In this document: positions 1-8,007 of the stretch, in pieces | Layout of the letters: each line of letters begins with the position of its first letter | Position numbering within the stretch: position 1 is the stretch's first letter | Assembly (NCBI GenBank): GCA_014529675.2 | Contig: CP076040.1 | Coordinates: forward strand, 4,049,894-4,113,893 | DNA length: 64,000 nt | From: Opitutia bacterium ISCC 52 | GTDB lineage: Bacteria > Verrucomicrobiota > Verrucomicrobiia > Opitutales > UBA2995 | Reading direction: 5' to 3' | Program-made: the position numbers and the translations under genes | The notes under the pieces: generated by a model | Database searches by the model: none | What the model saw: the letters and a program-made list of their open reading frames with translations, nothing else | Told to the model about the DNA's origin: nothing

Positions 1-96
1 GAAAAATAAAATTGGGTTGAATCCCGGCATGGCTGGTGGCCGAATTCGTAACTTCAAAGCTTGGTCCGTAAAAAACTAGGACATAGATACTTTCAT

Positions 97-1626
97 ATGA
101 GGAAATTGAGACATCGACTATTACTAATTGCCCATTGTTTGATTGCCGCAACTGGTATCCATGGGGCAGAACAACCCAACGTAATACTCATAGTAGCCGA
201 CGACATCGGCTTTGCTGACTTGGGCAGCTATGGATCTGAAATCCAAACTCCTAACCTCGACAAACTCGCCTACGGAGGGCTGCGATTCACAAATTTCTAC
301 AATATGTCCAAGTGTGAGACGACTCGCAGTGCACTCCACACGGGTCGCTTTTTGGAGGGGAAGAATATCCAAAACGCAGTCCCATTTTCCACGCTCATGG
401 CGGACGCCGGCTATTACACCGCTATGGTCGGGAAGGAGCACTTTCGGACTTGGGTGCCTGCTCGCTGTTTTGCTGTTAATGCCTTCGAAGACTCATTCGT
501 TTTCTGGAAGATTAATTCCTTCTTTGTTCGGCCTGAAACCGGAAAGTTCGAGTATCCGTTCAGACTAAACGGTATTCCCATTGCCCCTGAAGATATGGAT
601 GTTCGTCAACAGCCGCTCTTCAAAACCGATGTCATGACTAACTACGCTTTGAGTTTCATCGATAAAGCTTACGACCAAAAGAAACCGTTCCTTTTATATC
701 TACCCTACCACGTTGCTCACTATCCACTACAGGCACGCCCAGAAGACATCGCCAAATACCGAGGCAAGTATAAGGTTGGTTGGGACCAAATTCGCGAACA
801 ACGATTTCAACGCCAAAAGGAACTCGGAGTTATTCCCCCAGATGCAACGCTCAGCCCGCCAGAAGGAAACATTAACAAGTTTCGCGGACCCTACCGGGAC
901 AATATCTACAAGTACCGTCCCTGGGACACGCTCGACGAAGCAGAACAGGACGAGCTCGACTTGGAACAAGCCGTTTTTGCTGCCATGATCGATCGCATGG
1001 ACCAAAACATAGGTCGCATTCTTGATAAACTGGATGACCTCAAACAACGGGACAATACACTCATCATGTTCTTCACCGACAATGGTTCCTGTCCCTATGA
1101 TTCAAATGCCGATTTTAGCATCCCTCCGGGTCCGGCCGAAGGCTATCGCACGTTGTCCGCCGCGTGGGCCCTGGTTGGCGACACGCCCTTTCGTTATTAT
1201 AAACAATACGGCCACGAAGGTGGAGCCCACACTCACTTCATCGCCAATTGGCCTGACACCATTGAACCCGGACTCAACCATAACGTCGCCCATCTGACTG
1301 ACATTTATCCTACAATGCTGGAGCTCGCCGGTACCGAATACCCGGACTCATTCGAAGACAACCCTACTCCAATACTCGATGGAGAATCGTTGATACCTCT
1401 TTTCCAAGGAGAATCCAGGGAGGAACCTGACATCATCATTTCCGGCTTTGGTGACCTATTTCGAATGGTTCGCGTAGGCGATTGGAAGATCGTCAAAGCT
1501 AATGGAGAGGCCTGGGAACTTTATAACCTGAAGGACGATCCCACAGAGTTAAATAACCTGGCCGCCACACAACCTGCAAAGCTCTTGGAACTCGTTAAGG
1601 CCTACGAAGACTACAGGGAGAAGTAA
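97..1626 (+). CDS. Secreted sulfatase (formylglycine type), variant active-site motif
   Basis: Sulfatase of the alkaline phosphatase superfamily, expected to hydrolyse sulfate esters, probably of polysaccharides, in the periplasm. The open frame extends to a TTG at 61, but the ATG at 97 starts directly with a signal peptide (MRKLRHRLLLIAHCLIAATG), so 97 is preferred. Metal-binding residues are seen in VADDIG (about residues 33-38) and FFTDNGS (about 326-332), and a GKEH lysine near 113. The residue to be converted to formylglycine is Cys73 in CETTR; the usual motif is C-x-P/A-x-R, so Thr at the third place is unusual. About 509 residues, normal for the family. It converges on a second sulfatase. 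The specific substrate cannot be told from sequence by eye. Confidence 0.9.
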   Translation: MRKLRHRLLLIAHCLIAATGIHGAEQPNVILIVADDIGFADLGSYGSEIQTPNLDKLAYGGLRFTNFYNMSKCETTRSALHTGRFLEGKNIQNAVPFSTLMADAGYYTAMVGKEHFRTWVPARCFAVNAFEDSFVFWKINSFFVRPETGKFEYPFRLNGIPIAPEDMDVRQQPLFKTDVMTNYALSFIDKAYDQKKPFLLYLPYHVAHYPLQARPEDIAKYRGKYKVGWDQIREQRFQRQKELGVIPPDATLSPPEGNINKFRGPYRDNIYKYRPWDTLDEAEQDELDLEQAVFAAMIDRMDQNIGRILDKLDDLKQRDNTLIMFFTDNGSCPYDSNADFSIPPGPAEGYRTLSAAWALVGDTPFRYYKQYGHEGGAHTHFIANWPDTIEPGLNHNVAHLTDIYPTMLELAGTEYPDSFEDNPTPILDGESLIPLFQGESREEPDIIISGFGDLFRMVRVGDWKIVKANGEAWELYNLKDDPTELNNLAATQPAKLLELVKAYEDYREK

Positions 1627-1667
1627 TCTCGGCTTACCAAACTTCCCCGACCAAGGAGTGGATTCCC

Positions 1668-3128
1668 TTACCGCGAACGATTATTCGAAATCAGCTGTAA
1701 ACCTTCCAACTCAAGCTGAGTTGCCTTGTCCGGGTTTTTAGAAGCGAGATCGTTCGTTTCACCAAGATCATCCTTGAGATTGAACAATGCCCAGGGCCGT
1801 TCGAAGCGTTTTCCACTCGGTTTCTCACGGCCACCTGATCCGTTACCAAGGATCAGTTTCCAGTCTCCATCGCGTATAGCGAACATGGCTCCTCCAGAAT
1901 GATGAATCACCGGAGCCCGCTTGAATTGTTTATCGTTCCCCAGCATCAGTGGAAGAAAGCTAAAACTATCCTGGGCCGCTTCTTTGGGATCGGGCAGTTC
2001 CGCACCAACCACATCAGCTACCGTGGCGAACAAGTCCGTATGCGTAATGGTTCGTCCGGTTTCGGATCCAGCTTTAACTTTGCCAGGCCAACGAACAAAA
2101 AACGGAACGCGATGGCCGGCTTCCCAGATATCGGCCTTGGTTCCACGCAGCGCTCCGTTGGCAGTGTGATTTCCTTCGTAGTAGGCCTGTATCGTCGCAT
2201 CGGATACGTGATCGGCATCATTCGGATCTCTTTGGCGATACATAAAGGATCCATTGTCACTGGTATACATCACAATCGTATCTTCAAAGATGCCGGCCTC
2301 ATCCACCGCATTTAAAATTTGGCCCACTGTCCAATCGACCTGTACGACAAAGTCTCCATAAGGGCCGAGCTTGGTAATGCCATGAAAGCGGGGATGCGGG
2401 AGTACAGGTTTGTGAGGTGCTGTGAGTGGGAAGTAGAGAAAAAATGGGTCATCCGTTTTTGCCTGTTCGTGGATGTACTCTGCAGCTCGCTCGGTCAATT
2501 CGTCGAGGCAATCGACAGGTGAGAAATCAGAACCGAGCTCACCTGCACGAAGAAAAACCGGGAACTTGGATCCTGGGTGGTTGCGATTGGGGATACCCGT
2601 TATTTCATGATTTTCCACATAGACATACGGAGGAAAATCGAGCGAGGCCGTGATAACCAAGCTGTAGTCGAAGCCAACATCGTTAGGAGAATAATCAACC
2701 GGTTTGGTCCAGTCCCATTCTCCATCAGTCTTTTGAAATCCAAGGCCCAAATGCCACTTACCCACGATGCCGGTTTCGTACCCATTTCCTTGTAGAAACG
2801 AGGCTACCGTTTGACGGTCCGTTTCGATGATGGGTCGACCGTAACCATTGAGCACCCCTCGTGTGAGTGGGCTGCGCCAGCAGTAACGCCCAGTCATGAC
2901 TCCATAGCGTGTAGGCGTGCAAACTGCAGAGGGCGAGTGGGCATTGGAGAACGTCATGCCTTCATTCGCCAGGCGATTGAGATGGGGTGTGGAGATAGTT
3001 GAATTCTCGTTGAGTGCCTGGACGTCACCATAGCCCATATCGTCGGCCATAATGAAGATGATGTTCGGTTTCGAAGCGAAGAGCTGCGATGAGATGAAAA
3101 AGGAGAAAAGAATGAAGACGTGTTTCAT
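1668..3128 (-). CDS. Secreted arylsulfatase
   Basis: Second formylglycine sulfatase, 486 residues, with a clear signal peptide (MKHVFILFSFFISSQLFA) followed by the conserved start of the fold, KPNIIFIMADDMGYGD. The canonical active-site motif is present as CTPTRYGVMTGR with Cys70 the likely formylglycine precursor. YTSDNGS and the KADIWEAGHRVPFFVRWPG segment are typical of arylsulfatase A-like enzymes of polysaccharide-degrading bacteria. It converges tail to tail with the sulfatase at 97-1626, 41 bp apart, and is followed upstream on the same strand by a DUF1080 protein, so the two may be cotranscribed. It probably acts in the periplasm on sulfated glycans; the exact specificity is unknown. 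Confidence 0.92.
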   Translation of the reverse strand: MKHVFILFSFFISSQLFASKPNIIFIMADDMGYGDVQALNENSTISTPHLNRLANEGMTFSNAHSPSAVCTPTRYGVMTGRYCWRSPLTRGVLNGYGRPIIETDRQTVASFLQGNGYETGIVGKWHLGLGFQKTDGEWDWTKPVDYSPNDVGFDYSLVITASLDFPPYVYVENHEITGIPNRNHPGSKFPVFLRAGELGSDFSPVDCLDELTERAAEYIHEQAKTDDPFFLYFPLTAPHKPVLPHPRFHGITKLGPYGDFVVQVDWTVGQILNAVDEAGIFEDTIVMYTSDNGSFMYRQRDPNDADHVSDATIQAYYEGNHTANGALRGTKADIWEAGHRVPFFVRWPGKVKAGSETGRTITHTDLFATVADVVGAELPDPKEAAQDSFSFLPLMLGNDKQFKRAPVIHHSGGAMFAIRDGDWKLILGNGSGGREKPSGKRFERPWALFNLKDDLGETNDLASKNPDKATQLELEGLQLISNNRSR

Positions 3129-3179
3129 TGGGTGAAGAAGTATCTGAAAATGAAGGAAATCAAGTAAGAGGCCAGAATT

Positions 3180-3788
3180 CTATAGCTCCTCAATCATGAT
3201 ATCTTTGTACCAGGCTTCAGTAGGAGGACCGCTATGGATCTGAACGGCAATGATTCCTTCGGCTGAGATTTCGTTATCAGGCTCATTCCAATCAACCGTC
3301 TTGATACCATTGAGCCAAAGCTGAACGTGGCGACCTTCGCAACGAATGACATAGGTATTCCACCCATCGAAGTTGATGTGTTCGGACAACTTGTCCATGT
3401 CCGGTCCCGTGAGAATCTTGCGCCGGCGGGACTCATCGTAAAGAGCTCCCCAGTACTTACCACCCATGTCAGCCTGGTATCCGATCACTTCATGGTGATT
3501 GGGGATTCGTTCGGTACGAAACTGAACACCGGCATTGGCTTTCTCTCCGACTAGCTTGAATTTCAGCCGCAGTTCAAAGTCACCATAGCTCTTTTTAGTG
3601 CTGAGAAACTGGTTCTTAGGAATGGGTGTTTGCAGGTTACCTCCTACAATTGCTCCCTCTTCGATGCGGAACGACTCCATGGGACCTTCCCAACCTTTGA
3701 AGTTCTTTCCGTTAAACAAAGAAACCGGTTTGGCACTGAGTAGTGGTGCAAGGGCGATAATGAGACTTAGGGTAATGAAGAATTTCAT
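3180..3788 (-). CDS. DUF1080 (3-keto-disaccharide hydrolase-like) secreted protein
   Basis: A 202-residue secreted protein of the DUF1080 family, a concanavalin-like beta-sandwich. Members have been shown to hydrolyse 3-keto-glycosides, though many are untested. The frame is open to 3875, but the ATG at 3788 begins a signal peptide (MKFFITLSLIIALAPLLSA), so that start is chosen. Family hallmarks are SLFNGKNFKGWEG near the mature N-terminus, NAGVQFRTER, GYQADMGG, WNTYVIRCEGRHVQLWLNG and the terminal WYKDIMIEEL. It lies directly upstream of the sulfatase at 1668-3128 on the same strand, and is divergent from the hydrolase at 3870. A second, longer DUF1080 paralogue lies at 11432-12202. Confidence 0.88.
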   Translation of the reverse strand: MKFFITLSLIIALAPLLSAKPVSLFNGKNFKGWEGPMESFRIEEGAIVGGNLQTPIPKNQFLSTKKSYGDFELRLKFKLVGEKANAGVQFRTERIPNHHEVIGYQADMGGKYWGALYDESRRRKILTGPDMDKLSEHINFDGWNTYVIRCEGRHVQLWLNGIKTVDWNEPDNEISAEGIIAVQIHSGPPTEAWYKDIMIEEL

Positions 3789-3869
3789 ACCGCAGCCTAG
3801 GACGATTGATTCATGATTGCCCAGCCCAGAGTGTATCGATTTTCTCAAAAAGAAATTAGATAAGGTCCC

Positions 3870-4715
3870 ATGCATAAGAAACTAGCCCTACTCATACTTC
3901 TGATTCTTCCAATCGCACAGGCTCAGGCTTTTGAAGAGAAAAATGTCCAAGTGACCAAAGAAGTCCCAGGTAAATTAGTCATGCCGTCCAATAAATCGGC
4001 AGAAGCTGCAGTTCTGATTTTTCATGGATTCAACGACCACATGGATGGTGTGGGAAACTTGCAGGAGCAACTGGCCCACGCATTGGCCAAAGAAGGCATC
4101 GCCAGCCTGCGCATCAATTTTCGTGGTGAAGGTGAGAGGAACAACAATATCATTACCGCCACTCGAGAGTCGCGTGTTGAAGACGCAACCAACGCTTTCC
4201 ATTACCTAAAAAAGGCTTATCCATATGCGAAGATAGGCGTCACCGGATGGAGTCTTGGCGGAAGCACCACTATACTCTTGATCGGCGAACACCCAGACTG
4301 GGCACAATCGGTGGTCGTCTGGTCCAGCGGTGGCAGTAACTCGCGCGACCAATTGGGAGCCGCCCGGGACAAAACTAGAAACGAGACCCTCAAGAAAGTT
4401 CTTTCAGAGGGTCGAGCCGAAATGGAAACCTGGACCACCATCACCTATACACGAGAGAACTATATCAGCTGGCTGGGTTTTGAATGGGAAGATTACTTAC
4501 CCAATTACAAAGGGGCCTTCCTGGGGATTCGCGGCTCCGAAGACTTTCTCCCCCTCTATGAACCAGAGTGGGTAAAGGCTCTTTCGGGCAAACCAAGAGC
4601 TTACCATGTACTTGGTGGGGCCGATCACATTTTCAACGTACTCGATCCAGCAAACAGTCAAGGTGATGAAGTCGTCGCCCTGACTGTCGACTGGTTCAAG
4701 AAAACCTTGAAGTAG
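3870..4715 (+). CDS. Secreted alpha/beta hydrolase
   Basis: A 281-residue alpha/beta hydrolase with an N-terminal signal peptide (MHKKLALLILLILPIAQAQA). The catalytic triad can be read: Ser128 in the nucleophile elbow GWSLGG, Asp225 in GSEDFLPLY and His253 in GGADHIFN. The HGFNDH segment near residue 50 supplies the oxyanion hole. Layout resembles dienelactone hydrolase/acyl esterase or dipeptidyl-peptidase-type serine hydrolases; the natural substrate is unknown. It is divergent from the DUF1080 gene with an 81 bp gap, which must hold both promoters. Next downstream is a DUF3817 membrane protein 49 bp away. Confidence 0.85.
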   Translation: MHKKLALLILLILPIAQAQAFEEKNVQVTKEVPGKLVMPSNKSAEAAVLIFHGFNDHMDGVGNLQEQLAHALAKEGIASLRINFRGEGERNNNIITATRESRVEDATNAFHYLKKAYPYAKIGVTGWSLGGSTTILLIGEHPDWAQSVVVWSSGGSNSRDQLGAARDKTRNETLKKVLSEGRAEMETWTTITYTRENYISWLGFEWEDYLPNYKGAFLGIRGSEDFLPLYEPEWVKALSGKPRAYHVLGGADHIFNVLDPANSQGDEVVALTVDWFKKTLK

Positions 4716-4764
4716 AAGCCCCCCGACTCATTAATGCACCTACAACTCCGCACCACTTTCCACC

Positions 4765-5097
4765 ATGTCTGACAATAACAAGGCACTAAACCGATTTCGA
4801 AAAACCGCATTCTGGGAAGGGGTGTCCTTTCTGCTACTACTCGGGATCGCAATGCCAATCAAATATGGCTTGGGAAATCCTTACCCCGTGAAGGTTATCG
4901 GAATGGCCCACGGAGTTCTCTTCATCGCCTACGTTATATTCCTCATAATGGCCGCTATGGAATACGATTGGCCTCTTAAGAAGTCAGTCATCGCCTTCTT
5001 AGCATCCTTGGTTCCATTCGGACCCTTCATATTCGACAAGCGACTGGAGCGGGAGTCCGCCGAGGGGGCACTAACGGACGCCCCAGTCGAAAACTAA
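4765..5097 (+). CDS. DUF3817 small membrane protein
   Basis: A 110-residue membrane protein with three hydrophobic segments, about residues 17-32, 45-68 and 77-94. The pattern FRKTAFWEGVSFLLLL, the MAHGVLFIAYV segment and the C-terminal PFGPFIFDKRL are characteristic of the DUF3817 (YdzA-like) family of integral membrane proteins. Function is unknown for the family. It sits about 130 bp upstream of another small membrane protein and then the ebo cluster, on the same strand, so it could belong to that transcription unit, but nothing in the sequence proves this. Confidence 0.85.
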   Translation: MSDNNKALNRFRKTAFWEGVSFLLLLGIAMPIKYGLGNPYPVKVIGMAHGVLFIAYVIFLIMAAMEYDWPLKKSVIAFLASLVPFGPFIFDKRLERESAEGALTDAPVEN

Positions 5098-5226
5098 TAT
5101 TCAATTAGTCAAAATCCAGGGTAGCTCATGTCATAGGCAGACGGAGGCTCCCTTACCTGATAGGTGGTTTGCAGATAGGTGACCAGGTCGATTGAAATGA
5201 TCTGCGAATTGAACACACTCACGGGT

Positions 5227-5454
5227 ATGATAGAACAAAAGGAAGAAAATCCACCAAGTTGGACGGATGGACTTAAAGCTCATCCCTGGATCACCGGCAT
5301 CTTCATATTTTGCGTCTTTCTTTGGACCGGGCTTGCCTTCATTTTCCTGCCAGAAGACTGGTCGAACATCCGAAAGATCGCCGCCGGAATCATCTGGGGC
5401 CTATTTTGCGCAGGCATCGTCACCGCCACGCGTACCGTGGGGAATTCTGATTAG
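5227..5454 (+). CDS. Small two-TM membrane protein, unknown function
   Basis: A 75-residue protein that I do not recognise as a named family. It has an acidic N-terminus (MIEQKEENPPSWTDG) and two transmembrane stretches, GIFIFCVFLWTGLAFIF and IAAGIIWGLFCAGIV. The frame is open from a GTG at 5179, with a further ATG at 5197; the ATG at 5227 is chosen because the shorter protein has a cleaner hydrophilic start, but this is uncertain. Lies 111 bp before the small ebo-linked gene on the same strand. Confidence 0.6.
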   Translation: MIEQKEENPPSWTDGLKAHPWITGIFIFCVFLWTGLAFIFLPEDWSNIRKIAAGIIWGLFCAGIVTATRTVGNSD

Positions 5455-5565
5455 AGGCCATCGCCTCCAGATCAAAGGTCTCCATTGGTTTCCGCAATTG
5501 GATATGGATTTTGGCTCGCATCCGCTTTCAAGGCCTCCACACTGAAAACCCTATCAGTATTCCCC

Positions 5566-5841
5566 ATGTTAACTCCCAAGGAAAAACAGAATTCGGTTGA
5601 GCTCTATTTTATGGAGTCTCGAGCTAAACTTATCGATATCGCGGCATTCATGGATCGTGTCGAACGCGATGGCTTAACCGACGACTTTCGATATCAGGCC
5701 TTTTTAGACGCCCTGAAAGAACTTCACTCGGAAAAGCGAGCTGAGAGCGTACTGCTCTCTCTAAGCGATCCCACCGAAGAACCAATCCCTGCAGCTACTA
5801 CCAAGGCCGCCTGCGGCGCATGGCCTGAAAAACCACAATGA
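5566..5841 (+). CDS. Small conserved protein at the eboA position of the ebo cluster
   Basis: A 91-residue soluble, probably helical protein. The frame is open from a TTG at 5485, but the ATG at 5566 (MLTPKEKQ) is preferred because the upstream part is hydrophobic and lacks the style of the rest. Distinctive segments are LYFMESRAKLIDIAAFMDR and the C-terminal SDPTEEPIPAATTKAACGAWP, which look like a conserved family. Its stop overlaps the eboB start by 4 bp (ATGA), implying translational coupling. It occupies the place where eboA is found in other ebo clusters but is far shorter than the EboA proteins known from cyanobacteria (over 200 residues), so I do not call it eboA. Function unknown. 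Confidence 0.7.
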   Translation: MLTPKEKQNSVELYFMESRAKLIDIAAFMDRVERDGLTDDFRYQAFLDALKELHSEKRAESVLLSLSDPTEEPIPAATTKAACGAWPEKPQ

Positions 5842-6644
5842 GATATATAGAACCTCATGCTCACATGGTGAGCCGGACCACAGATGACTACCAGGCCATG
5901 GTTGTGGCCGGATGCAAAGCAGTCTGCGAGCCAGCCTTCTGGGCTGGATTCGATCGAAGCTCAGTCAATGGTTTCTACGACTACTTTTGTCAGCTCACCG
6001 ATTACGAACCCAAACGCGCCGCCAAATTCGGCCTGCCTCACTTTTCTTGGCTCTGCATTAATCCCAAGGAAGCCGAGGATCTGGTGCTTGCTCGTGAAGT
6101 GATCGCTATGATTCCCGAATTTCTGGGCCGCGAAAACGTTCTCGGCATTGGAGAAATCGGTTTAAATAAGAATAGCCGGAACGAGCACACCATTTTAGAA
6201 GAACACGTTAATCTGGCTGCCGAAAACAACCAGTTGATTCTGGTTCACACTCCGCATTTGGAGGACAAGCACAAGGGCACCAAGCTTATCGTAGATCTCA
6301 TCAAAAATGATTCGCGCATCGATCCAGGCCGCGTGCTGATAGACCACGTGGAAGAACACACGGTGAAGTACGTGATAGATGCCGGCATGTGGGGAGGACT
6401 CACACTTTATCCAGAGTCCAAATGCACCTCTCCGAGGGCCATCGATATTTTAGAAGCCTATGGCGCTGATCGCCTATGGATGAACTCGGCCTGTGACTGG
6501 GGCGTAAGTGTGCCCCTCGCTGTTCCCTATGCGGCTCAGGAAATGCGCCGCCGTGGATATGATGACGATACGCTAGACAAGGTATTCTTCCAAAATCCCG
6601 TGAAGTTCCTCAGCCAGTGTGAAAAGTTCACGGTGCGTGGTTGA
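5838..6644 (+). CDS. eboB: EboB, TatD-like metal-dependent hydrolase
   Basis: A 268-residue amidohydrolase-fold protein of the TatD type. Metal ligands are visible: His7 and His9 in EPHAHM, Glu106 in GIGEIGLN, the histidines in LVHTPH and DHVEEH, and the aspartate in NSACDWGVS. Within ebo clusters this gene is eboB; the ebo genes are needed in cyanobacteria for moving a scytonemin precursor to the periplasm, and are found scattered in other bacteria with unknown cargo. The reaction done by EboB itself is unknown. Start overlaps the preceding small gene by 4 bp. The 129 bp gap to eboE carries a REP-like palindrome. Confidence 0.88.
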   Translation: MRYIEPHAHMVSRTTDDYQAMVVAGCKAVCEPAFWAGFDRSSVNGFYDYFCQLTDYEPKRAAKFGLPHFSWLCINPKEAEDLVLAREVIAMIPEFLGRENVLGIGEIGLNKNSRNEHTILEEHVNLAAENNQLILVHTPHLEDKHKGTKLIVDLIKNDSRIDPGRVLIDHVEEHTVKYVIDAGMWGGLTLYPESKCTSPRAIDILEAYGADRLWMNSACDWGVSVPLAVPYAAQEMRRRGYDDDTLDKVFFQNPVKFLSQCEKFTVRG

Positions 6645-6689
6645 CTTATACGACACGGAAACGGCTTGTCCTGAGGTGATAAACGGATT

Positions 6690-6762
6690 TGTAGGAGAGG
6701 AGCTTGCTCCCGAATCGAAACTCCTTGAACCTAAAAAATCGGGAGCAACCTCCTCTCCTACA
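6690..6762. repeat. REPIN-like inverted pair of REP-type palindromes
   Basis: Two 24-base arms, 6690-6713 and 6739-6762, are inverted copies of each other with one mismatch, separated by 25 bases. Each arm starts TGTAGGAGAGGAG and ends TTGCTCCCGA (read inward). The first arm can itself form a hairpin GAGC-TT-GCTC. The form TGTAGGAGnG..GCTTGCTC..CGA is close to REP elements of Pseudomonas and other bacteria, which often occur as inverted doublets. It lies in the gap between eboB and eboE. Confidence 0.8.
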
Positions 6763-6773
6763 TTTCATTAGAT

Positions 6774-7949
6774 ATGCGTTTCGCAAATAATAGTCACCTG
6801 GCCTATTGCACCAACATCCATAGAGGCAGCTCATGGACTGAAACTCATGACACGCTCGAACGCTATACGTTGTCCGTCCGAGATCGTGTGTCGCCGGATT
6901 CCGAATACGCGATCGGACTCAGACTTGGCGCCTCGGCTGCCAATGAACTCAGTGATCCAGCAACCCTACTTGAATTTCAGAAATGGCTGGATAAAAACAA
7001 TTGCTACGTCTTCACCATCAATGGATTTCCTTATGGTGACTTTCATGGCACTCGAGTAAAAGATCAGGTTTACCGTCCCGATTGGACGACCCAGGATCGA
7101 CTCGATTACACCAACCTGCTGTTTGGCCTGATTAGCAAAATTGCTCCCGCGGGCATGGAAGGCAGCGTGAGCACCCTACCCGGATCCTTCAAGCGCTTCA
7201 TTTCCAAGGAGGAGGAAAAGATAGCTATCTTTGATAACCTCCTAGCCAATGCTCAGCACATAGAAGCACTGAGTGAATCCACTGGCCACGACCTTCACCT
7301 GGGCCTTGAACCTGAACCACTGGGTTACTTTGAAACCAGTGAAGAATCGGTTGCCTTTTTCGAGCGCTTCCTGGCCTACGCTCCAGACCAAGAGGACTTA
7401 ATTCTAAGGCGGCTGGGCATCAACTACGACACCTGTCACCTGGCCGTGGAATACGAATCTGCCGAAGAGTCACTGAGTCGACTCATCGAAAACCGTATAC
7501 GAATCAGCAAGATTCACCTCAGCTCCGCATTGAAGGTGGCCGACTTCTCCGACGAAACCCTGCAAACTTTGGGGAGCTATTGCGAAGAAGTATATCTGCA
7601 TCAGGTCATAGCCAAGACGGAGGGTGAACCACTCAAACGTTATGAGGACCTGGACCTGGCATTGGACGCACGAGTGATGGGTGATGACAACGCTGGCGAA
7701 TGGCGTATTCACTTTCACATACCATTACACGCACAACCTACGACCCCGTTGGATTCCACGAGCGATCACATACAGGGAACACTGGATTTTCTGAAGAACC
7801 ATCCGGAAACTTGCCGGCACTTCGAAATGGAGACCTACACCTGGGAGGTCCTGCCAGATGAACTGGGCAAGACCGATGTAGTTGAACAGCTGGTAAAAGA
7901 ATACGACTGGACATTCAAGGAACTCGGGTCGCGAGGCTTAAGAAGCTAG
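6774..7949 (+). CDS. eboE: EboE, TIM-barrel metabolite-traffic protein
   Basis: A 391-residue protein with the look of a xylose-isomerase-like TIM barrel, matching the ebo cluster member EboE. Recognisable parts are the N-terminal SHLAYCTNIHRGSSW, FTINGFPYGDFHG near residue 85, STLPGSFK near 138, LGLEPEPLGYFE near 180, GINYDTCHLAVEYE near 220 and HFHIPLH near 320. The Glu, Asp and His residues in these strands could bind a metal, as in sugar phosphate isomerases. The substrate is not known. The start ATG at 6774 is 11 bp after the REP-like element and has no Shine-Dalgarno sequence. Followed by a 58 bp gap containing another REP-like hairpin, then eboC. Confidence 0.88.
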   Translation: MRFANNSHLAYCTNIHRGSSWTETHDTLERYTLSVRDRVSPDSEYAIGLRLGASAANELSDPATLLEFQKWLDKNNCYVFTINGFPYGDFHGTRVKDQVYRPDWTTQDRLDYTNLLFGLISKIAPAGMEGSVSTLPGSFKRFISKEEEKIAIFDNLLANAQHIEALSESTGHDLHLGLEPEPLGYFETSEESVAFFERFLAYAPDQEDLILRRLGINYDTCHLAVEYESAEESLSRLIENRIRISKIHLSSALKVADFSDETLQTLGSYCEEVYLHQVIAKTEGEPLKRYEDLDLALDARVMGDDNAGEWRIHFHIPLHAQPTTPLDSTSDHIQGTLDFLKNHPETCRHFEMETYTWEVLPDELGKTDVVEQLVKEYDWTFKELGSRGLRS

Positions 7950-7971
7950 AGGTTCGGTATTGCCCTCTCCA

Positions 7972-7990
7972 GTAGGACTGTAAACAGTCG
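7972..7990 (+). repeat. Single REP-like hairpin (GTAGGA plus stem-loop)
   Basis: The sequence GTAGGACTGTAAACAGTCG holds a perfect 6 bp stem, GACTGT and ACAGTC, with an AA loop, preceded by GTAG. The same arrangement, GTAGGA leading into a short hairpin, is seen at 6690-6762 and 35526-35606. It lies between eboE and eboC. Confidence 0.6.
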
Positions 7991-8007
7991 CAATGCTCTA
8001 TTAACCT

